DNA of 64,000 bases, from assembly GCF_042453785.1 (NCBI RefSeq), contig NC_091674.1:22832001-22896000 (forward strand), read 5' to 3'. A program made the position numbers and the translations under genes. Of the stretch, positions 57,905-64,000 are shown piece by piece; positions within the stretch are counted from its first letter, which is position 1, and the number at the start of each line of letters is the position of its first letter. The notes under the pieces are model-generated. The model worked only from the letters and a program-made list of their open reading frames with translations. It searched no databases and was not told where the DNA came from. Origin of the DNA: Malus domestica (taxonomy: Eukaryota > Streptophyta > Magnoliopsida > Rosales > Rosaceae).

Positions 57905-58547
57905 GGGTACTTGACAAAGATCCAGGGGACGAAAAGGAAAGCCAAGCAGCAAGGCGCGACACAGTAGAGAGATGTGATGCGGTAAGGGTAATGTCTTTGG
58001 ATGTGAGGAGGATTTGGATCAAGACAAAGCGGGTGGCCTCGAATACGACGACGCCGAGCTGGAGGATGATGCCCCATGTGTCGAATTAGGCCTCGCCATA
58101 GGCGACGATGGCGACGCTGATGGAGATGAAGATCCTGGTGACTATGGTGTTGGTCTTGAATGACTCTTTTTTTAAGGAGACGCCAATTGAGTAAATAGTG
58201 ACGGGCATGACAGCCTTAAGCATCTGGAAGACGGAGTTGGAGAGGCAGAGGGAGAGGGAGTAAAGGGCGCCGATGGGGACGACGGATGAGAGCTAGAGGT
58301 CGCGGGACATGGTGACGAGCTCGACGAGGGGGAAGACGAGGACAAGGAGGAAGGCGAGGGAGGCGCAGAAGGACATGTGGATCATGGTGAGGGAGATAGG
58401 GAAGGGCCAGTTGTACATCTTCTTGTTGAGGATGTATTTGTTGTAGACGATGATGCTGAAGGAAAGGAAGATCTAGATGACGACATAGGTGTAGGAGAGG
58501 AGGATCTTTTTTATCACGCTCTCACTCAGGGAGCCACCCTTGCCCAT
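57905..58547 (-). pseudogene. Captured sugar-phosphate/phosphate-translocator gene fragment
   Basis: From the ATG at 58547 the minus strand encodes MGKGGSLSESVIKKILLSYT, then [37 protein letters not shown], and AYGEA / [11 protein letters not shown] / [15 protein letters not shown]; in another frame comes [15 protein letters not shown]. This follows the order of plant triose-phosphate/nucleotide-sugar transporter-family proteins of the At3g17430/At1g48230 type. Three in-frame stops, loss of about ten codons before QMLKA, and a frameshift show that it is dead. It ends after KYPVLR, where similarity stops. A CT-rich leader (58548-58750) is probably captured 5'UTR. Confidence 0.85.
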
Positions 58548-59020
58548 TTTTGAGGTGGGTTTTCGGTGGTGGTGGGGAAGAAGGGGAAAGAAGGGTGGGG
58601 GGTTAAGGAAGAGGAAGACAAAGTCAGATTCAAAGTGATAGAAGAAGGGAGTGAGAGCTTGATTTTAGTGAGAGAAATGGGGGAAGAGATCGGGGGTTGC
58701 AGGGAAGGGGAAGGGGAAGGGGATGGGATTTGGGTTTTGGATTTGGATTGCAGGGAAGGGGAAGGGGTTGGGGGAAGATGGGTGTTTGGGGTTGGTTTTT
58801 TTTTTTTTTTTTTTAAAGGGTAAATTATTATTTTTTTAATAGAAAGTGGGCCTCGAATCAAGCCACATCAGCATTTAACTGAGAAATTCACGGCTAAGCT
58901 AACAGAAGGTATAACATTGGACTAAATTCTAAAGATGAGGTATGACATTATCAATTTTAAAAGATGAAGTATGATAGTGTCGTGAGATCAATAGTTAAGG
59001 TAATTTTATGTAATTTACCC

Positions 59021-59656
59021 TTTAGTGTTTTTAGTGTCAACAAATCTACGGTGTTGGGTGACCTTTGGATGGTGATTTGTTGTGATTGTTCATTGGAGCA
59101 AGTGTTGTTTGAGATTATTGAAGCAACACTGCCAAAATTAAAGTATTAGAAAAATATTAAACAAAGGTTTGATTTTCCCTTCCTTTTCTACGCAAGGAAG
59201 ATGCATTGCAATCGAGCTTTTGACCTATCTGAATTCTAATTCATTTTCTTGCCTCCTTTCACTATTTGGACTAATCTTGAGGGCTTTTGGTTGCTAATTT
59301 ATTATGAAACTCTAACCAATCGACAATCGACAATCGACAATACATATTATTGATACTTTATTGGAAGCATTTTTGCTCACTACGATATTTATAATGTACG
59401 TTCATCATACATTTAATAATTTACCATGTATTTTTTCACTTAATTCTAGTAAATCTTCACATTAAATGCTATTTTTTAATTTTGAAAAAAAAAAAACTAA
59501 AATTAAGTAAAATGACACGTGACAAATGATTGTAGGATGAGCATACATCATAGTTTATAGAAGTGAGCAAAATGCTTTCCACTTTATTATAGCAACGTCT
59601 TTTCAAATCTCTCTATTACTATAGCAAAAGTTAAAGATTCAGGAATAACCACAATT
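59021..59656. other. Intergenic, AT-rich
   Basis: No gene. A triple short repeat CGACAATCGACAATCGACAAT lies at about 59320-59340. Confidence 0.4.
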
Positions 59657-59852
59657 TGGTGGCTCAGTGATAAAGGACGGACTATAAGGCTTTCTTAAAA
59701 CTAAAAACTGGAGATTTCGGGTTCGAAACCCACTGCTGGTGTGGAAGCCAAACTTGTGGGCAGGGGAGATTGAAATGCCTCTGTGATTTTTCCTAATCTC
59801 CAAAAGCAGTGGATAACCGTGATTTGCCATCAATTATCTCTCTTAAAAAAAA
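59657..59852 (+). mobile_element. tRNA-derived SINE, second family, copy 1
   Basis: Box A TGGCTCAGTGATAAAGG, box B CGGGTTCGAAACCC, end GTGATTTGCCATCAATTATC and an A tail. The short flanks CACAATT (59650-59656 and 59853-59859) match exactly. Confidence 0.8.
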
Positions 59853-59925
59853 CACAATTCATGAAATATACTGTCTATTAATTAATACCATGTCAAGACT
59901 ATCAAGACTATTAGCCATTAGTAAT

Positions 59926-60362
59926 GGAAAGGGATCCTCTATCCGAATCTCTTCCATCAAATCTATCTCATCAATTAATTCGAGTTCTTGAAATTTAATC
60001 GAACGGTTAAAATTATTATAGCTTGAGCCCCTTATTTTTGGACTTGGATTGTTTGCCCTCCCCATCTCATACCCTCCCCATGCCCTCTTATTTATGTGAT
60101 CACGATTAAGACACGTTAATATTTTATATTCCCATTACTTTTTGTCTTATTATTTCTATAAAAAAATAAATATAAAATATTGATGTGACTTAACCGTTAC
60201 CACATAATATAGGAGGGCATGGAATGGAGAGGGCAGACAATCCAAATGTTTTATTTTTAACCGTTTGATCAAATTTCAAAGATCTAATTAATCGATAAGG
60301 TAGATGTGGTGGAAGAAATGGGGGAGGATCCCTTTCCATCAGTCATCAGAGGACCCCTTTCC
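59926..60362. mobile_element. Foldback MITE carrying a second MITE inside
   Basis: Ends GGAAAGGGATCCTC and (reverse complement) GGAAAGGGGTCCTC. Flanks ATTAGTAAT (59917-59925) and ATCAGTAAT (60363-60371) match at 8 of 9. Inverted arms of about 90 bp (GAAATTTAATCGAACGGTTAAAA / its inverse) are separated by the inner element. The right end is partly duplicated (two CCTTTCCATCAGT copies). Confidence 0.85.
60040..60249. mobile_element. Inner foldback MITE (GGATTG...GCCCTCC family)
   Basis: Ends GGACTTGGATTGTTTGCCC and (reverse complement) ACATTTGGATTGTCTGCCC. Flanks CTTATTTTT (60031-60039) and TTTATTTTT (60250-60258) match at 8 of 9. The same family as 63060-63252. Confidence 0.85.
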
Positions 60363-60371
60363 ATCAGTAAT

Positions 60372-60979
60372 AAGATGATATGACAACATACCAAAATAAT
60401 AGAAAGATGATACTGATATGATGAGACTATTTGTTGTCGTTATGTGATTTAAGAGCATTTTCCTAATTTGTATGGTTCAGAGAAATAGTTGTGTATGGAT
60501 GTTATTGTGTGAGGATATATAAGTTAGAAATCAAGGATTTAGTTGGTGTTGTTGTGAGGATAAGTAAATCCAAAAGGACTGAAATATAATATGAGGCAGA
60601 TTTTCACGATAACTACTTTATCCCGAAATTATTGATTGGAAAAGTAAACCAAACTCCAAAAGTATCATTTTGCTTTTTGACCAAAAAAACAAGAAAGGAA
60701 GAAATCAGAAGGAACGTGACGTACGTGGCCAAGCATTTTAACAAGGACTAATAATATAATATTTGTTGTAGTTCCATGCATTCGAGTGCGACATGCAACC
60801 ATGCAAATTACACTCGTTTGCTTAATTGCGAAGATCTTCTACATATTTCCAGTTTCTAATACGTTGGTTCGTGCAACACGTAAATTTAAGAGAGAGTAGG
60901 CATATTTTTCTCTTGGACTACTTCTCAGCTCTATAATCATGCAAATGAAATGTATGCCTCTTCTCTCTCTAAATATTCA
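60372..60979. other. Intergenic
   Basis: No gene or clear element recognised. Confidence 0.4.
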
Positions 60980-60993
60980 AATATCATCGAAAC

Positions 60994-61206
60994 TCAACCA
61001 CGATAAGTAGTTTAGTGGAAAAGTATAGACAATAACTCTCTAAAGAAGATAGCGAAAGAATTTGGGTTCGATGCTTTATAAGCTATGAATCTATTTGATC
61101 GTGGCCCAAGGTAGGATGAAACTCCCAACTAGCCTCCTCCAGCCTGAAAAGAGTAAATAATCGTAATTCGCCACAAATTGTTCCCTTTTTCAAAGAAAAA
61201 AAAATT
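60994..61206 (+). mobile_element. tRNA-derived SINE, second family, copy 2
   Basis: Box-A-like TAGTTTAGTGGAAAAG, box B TTGGGTTCGATGC, ATCGTAATTCGCCACAAATTG end and an A tail. An exact 14-bp target duplication AATATCATCGAAAC lies at 60980-60993 and 61207-61220. Confidence 0.88.
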
Positions 61207-61220
61207 AATATCATCGAAAC

Positions 61221-61847
61221 CCCTTATATTTAAGTTTCATTCGACTTCATACTAATCTCATATAATCTGAAAGTTATCCTAAATCACAACATCCTTACTT
61301 TCTACCCTACGTTAATTTTTCTCCTATACGTACGTAGGCTCACCGCCTTGCATGCATATATTTTTATTCCTACTTTTTCGATAATATTAATGCAATCGAA
61401 ATCATGGGATAGTGAAAAAGTGGACCTCAAATTGAATATATGTGGTAATTATGTACTACGTAGTGCTCTCCACCTCTAAAATTAATATTACAAGCTTGCC
61501 CCAAAATGACAATGTTCAGATATACTTCTAAAAAAATATACATCTACAACGTTCTTAAGCCGTTGTAAATATTGTTCATGACGTTTTTTTAACGTTGTCA
61601 AAGAAATTTTGCTAACGTTTCCTCAATATGAACCACAATGTTTGATGAATGTTGTCGAAAGTGTGAAGCTTTCGACAGCATCAATGATAAATACATTTAA
61701 ATGTGTGTTGTCGAAACTCCTTCACATCGGTTTTCGAATAATGTCACAGTTTAGTTTCCTTTCAGTGAGGTCACTGCACAAACATAAATATTTGCCACAC
61801 CTGAGTGTCACGTGATTTCTTTTTGCAAATTTGGCTCACTGTTTGTC
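61221..61847. other. Intergenic
   Basis: Contains an ACGTTGT/TTGTCGAAA-rich stretch (61545-61735) of unknown origin. The frame at 61609-61815 has no recognisable domain. Confidence 0.4.
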
Positions 61848-62250
61848 GCTCTCAGACCATCTTCAAAAGAGATGTCAAAAATGCCAAATAAAATTAAAAA
61901 ATATTTAAGTGTTATCTAATAGATATGTCATATATGATGTGGCATGTAAGTCATTTGACTCTTTGTTTTCTAGCTACCTTTTTTTATAGCAAACAAATAA
62001 GGAGTCAAATATATTTAATTTAATGTTTAATGCATAGGTCCCATTAGCAACCAATAGAATAAAAACTAAAACTAATTTTGATATTTTTTAATAGTGAATG
62101 TAACTCTGGGCCCAATAAAATAATAAAATAAATATTTGACACATTCATTAGAAAAGAAGAGAATTTAGCACTTCTATTCAATTTGCCACATCAGCCATCA
62201 AATATAATTTTGACATACTATATTTGACATTTTCTTTGGAGATGCTTTCA
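61848..62250. mobile_element. MITE-like element with inverted ends
   Basis: The left end GACCATCTTCAAAAGAGATGTC resembles the reverse complement of the right end, AGCATCTCCAAAGAAAATGTC. An AT-rich body contains paired GATGTGGCATGTAAG / GCCACATCAGCC segments. No clear target duplication. Confidence 0.5.
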
Positions 62251-62375
62251 GCCTCATCAATCCATTATTTCTTTGCAATTTGCACCTACTTATTTATTGT
62301 GTTATGTATTTTGCAAGTACGTGTTTTTTTGTATTGTATGACGATTTTGAGTGCAAATCTCCAACCATTGAGAAA

Positions 62376-62657
62376 TGGTAATGTTAGAGAGACTAAATTT
62401 GCAAACTAAATGATGTGTCACCAATAGAAATAAGGACGTTTATCAACGCGTAAGTAATAAATCAATCATTAACTTTCATATCCTTTAGTTGTAAAATCTT
62501 TATCTACAAATTTAGTCTTTCTAATATTATTTACCTTTGCAACTCTCATGACTCGCAATAAATCAATCATTAACTTCCATATCCTTTAGTTGTAAAATCT
62601 TTATCTACAAATTTAGTCTTCCTAGTATTATTTACCTTTGCAACTCTCATGACTCGC
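62376..62657. repeat. MITE with an exact 101-bp tandem duplication of its right half
   Basis: The left end GGTAATGTTAGAGAGACTAAA is the inverse of TTTAGTCTTTCTAATATTATTTACC, found at about 62513 and again at about 62614. The unit starting AATAAATCAATCATTAAC begins at 62456 and 62557 (period 101), with only a few differences. Confidence 0.8.
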
Positions 62658-63059
62658 TACTCTACAACGACAATTGGAGATGCTAGAATTAAACGACAAT
62701 TGGAGATGCGGGAGTTAAACTTCTTCTGATGCAAATATATATTTTTAATCACTTGGGTTATAAGTTTTTACTAATTCAAAAATTGTTTAGGTGCTTCGAG
62801 ATTGGATTTTTTTTCTTGTCAAAGAAAATGAAAAATATAATACCATATTGGGATGCCAAATTAATCTCTCTTTCAGGACGCAAATGGGAATTTGGGATGT
62901 GAAATGGTTGGAGTGTTTAGAAATTTGATGTAACCCCAGATTAAATTAAACTGTGTTCATATTGCATAGAAGGATGTGAAAAAATCATAAACTATTTACC
63001 AAATGAAATCATAAAATAACATAAAAAAATGTTTGTACTTTTCATAGGACCACAGAGTT

Positions 63060-63252
63060 GGACAAGGATTGTCTGCCCTCCTATTTTGTACGGCCATGGT
63101 TAAGCCACGTCAATATTTTATATTTTTATTGTTTTTTGTCTTATTATCTCATTAAAAAATTAATATAAAATATTGACATGGCTTAACCGTGACCGCACAA
63201 AACAGGAGGGCATGGAAGGGCATCACAATTAGGAGGGCAGCAATCCTTGTCC
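63060..63252. mobile_element. 193-bp foldback MITE with exact 9-bp target duplication
   Basis: A perfect terminal inverted repeat GGACAAGGATTG / CAATCCTTGTCC, with longer imperfect arms (TGTCTGCCCTCC, GTTAAGCCACGTCAATATTTTA and inverses). Exact flanks CACAGAGTT (63051-63059 and 63253-63261). The same family as 60040-60249. Confidence 0.95.
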
Positions 63253-63261
63253 CACAGAGTT

Positions 63262-63560
63262 AATTTAAACAAGCAACACCTACGTCCGTCCGTCAGTGGT
63301 TTATAGGTGTTTGTTTGGGATTATTATAAATAGTAACTTAGAAAGTTGGTAATTAAATTCAACAAAAATGGAAAATATAATTTTTTTTTATCAAACGATT
63401 TATTTTGTTAAATTAAATATGAAATCATGTACCGATAGAATTTAGACCTACATTGTCTTTTAAGGGTTCAATATTTTTCCACCAGTAAGTGATCACTTGC
63501 AAAAAAATATAAATATTTTACTTTTGTTTTTCTTAACAAATTATTTGAAAAAAAAAGGCT
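63262..63560. other. AT-rich intergenic DNA
   Basis: No gene or clear element recognised. Confidence 0.4.
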
Positions 63561-64000
63561 AAATAGCTAAAATTGTCTCTGAGATTTGCATAACTCATTA
63601 CTTTGGTCCCTAATATTTCAAATCGATAAAAGTGGTCCCTGAGATTGTCTACCATCCATCATTTTGGTCATTCAGTTAAAAACACCGTTAAGTGTCCAGG
63701 AGCTCTTGGCCGGAAGTTTAGGCAATCTTCAAAGCTTTGTAACTCAATCGTTCTTTAAGCAAATTTGACCCATAATATATCAAAATGAAGATAGGAAAGT
63801 GTAGAATAAGATTATATCATTTAGAAGCCCAATGGATGCCGAATTTAGCCGGAAAATAGCCTCAAAGTTGACTGGTCCGAGGGAAAACTAGAAAAATCGC
63901 TAGAAACTGGGTAAATTTTAAATATTCATAACTTCTTCAATACGCAACGAAATCAAGTGATTCAAAAACAAAAATCATACTTCTCGACGAGACTAAGAGA
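63561..64000. mobile_element. Left end of a probable MULE-like element, cut by the window edge
   Basis: GGCTAAATAGCTAAAATTGTCTC ... GTGGTCCCTGAGATTGTC ... CATTTTGGTCATTCAGTTAAAA resembles the GGCTAAATTA-type terminal repeats of the elements at 22770 and 55846. The partner repeat would lie to the right of the window. Confidence 0.4.

Larger units (their letters stand above)
55846..59020. mobile_element. Pack-MULE-like element
   Basis: The left end AGGTAAATTATACAAAATTA and right end (reverse complement) GGGTAAATTACATAAAATTA continue as inverted repeats of about 250 bp (to about 56095 and about 58755). Flanks TTTAATGTT (55837-55845) and TTTAGTGTT (59021-59029) form an 8/9 target duplication. 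Inside are a repeat-rich LTR-like insert (about 56190-57900) and a host-gene fragment in minus orientation (57905-58547). No transposase. Confidence 0.82.

Noticed and set aside
57717-58022. Continuation of the captured gene past KYPVLR into the 57720-57900 region
   Set aside because: Similarity to the translocator stops there, and the following [10 protein letters not shown]-type repeats come from the neighbouring repeat insert.
58526-58861. Pro/Ser-rich minus-strand frame and its plus-strand counterpart
   Set aside because: They cover the CT-rich captured leader and the MULE repeat, not the translocator frame.
59657-61206. Real tRNA genes at the box A/box B words
   Set aside because: No cloverleaf can be drawn around the boxes. 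A-rich tails and target duplications show SINEs instead.

Overview
The window is plant nuclear DNA, most likely from an apple/pear-type Rosaceae genome. This is inferred from an intron-containing plant actin gene, the density and style of the repeats, and an overall AT-rich, TE-dense layout. It contains no prokaryotic operons, rRNA genes or intact tRNA genes. Only a small part is host coding sequence: a vegetative-type actin gene (29.5-31.3 kb, +, all four coding exons resolved to 377 codons), an intronless membrane-anchored RING-H2 (ATL) ubiquitin ligase gene (33.1-33.8 kb, -), a long multi-exon HEATR6-like HEAT/ARM-repeat gene with several lesions (46.7-54.7 kb, +), and a broken RING-H2 gene (16.4-17.0 kb, +).

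The rest is layered mobile DNA. From 1 to 10.64 kb lies the 3' part of a Ty3/gypsy element with a dual RNase H (Tat-type): decayed protease-RT-RNaseH-aRNaseH-integrase, then about 6.4 kb of non-pol sequence holding three tandem-repeat arrays, an antisense coiled-coil ORF and the 3' LTR. A second, inverted and internally deleted relative lies at 37.66-42.49 kb, bounded by an exact CCCTT target duplication. There the antisense ORF is intact (224 aa) with its own TATA box and AATAAA signal. A diverged solo LTR of the same family is at 14.53-15.06 kb, inside a foldback MITE that is itself inside one copy of a local segmental duplication (11.7-15.6 kb).

From 17.03 to 21.52 kb is a MULE-like element with long terminal inverted repeats and an exact 9-bp duplication (TTTAAGTAA) that coincides with the stop codon of the RING pseudogene. 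A 3.45-kb hAT element with a nearly complete transposase sits inside the MULE's left inverted repeat. Other elements with visible target duplications are a 1.0-kb foldback MULE (22.77-23.77 kb), a 2.49-kb solo LTR (25.18-27.66 kb), a hAT deletion derivative (35.83-36.26 kb), a hAT-like element (45.07-45.64 kb), a Pack-MULE-like element carrying part of a sugar-phosphate/phosphate-translocator gene (55.85-59.02 kb), nested and single 9-bp-TSD foldback MITEs (34.4, 59.9-60.4 and 63.1 kb), 121-bp 8-bp-TSD MITEs, and at least two tRNA-derived SINE families with 7-17 bp duplications.

The most unusual pattern is the retroelement's 3' region: an antisense transcription unit conserved in both copies, flanked by a strict 95-bp array whose units carry a 34-bp near-perfect palindrome. 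All family names come from motif recognition by eye. No database search was possible.
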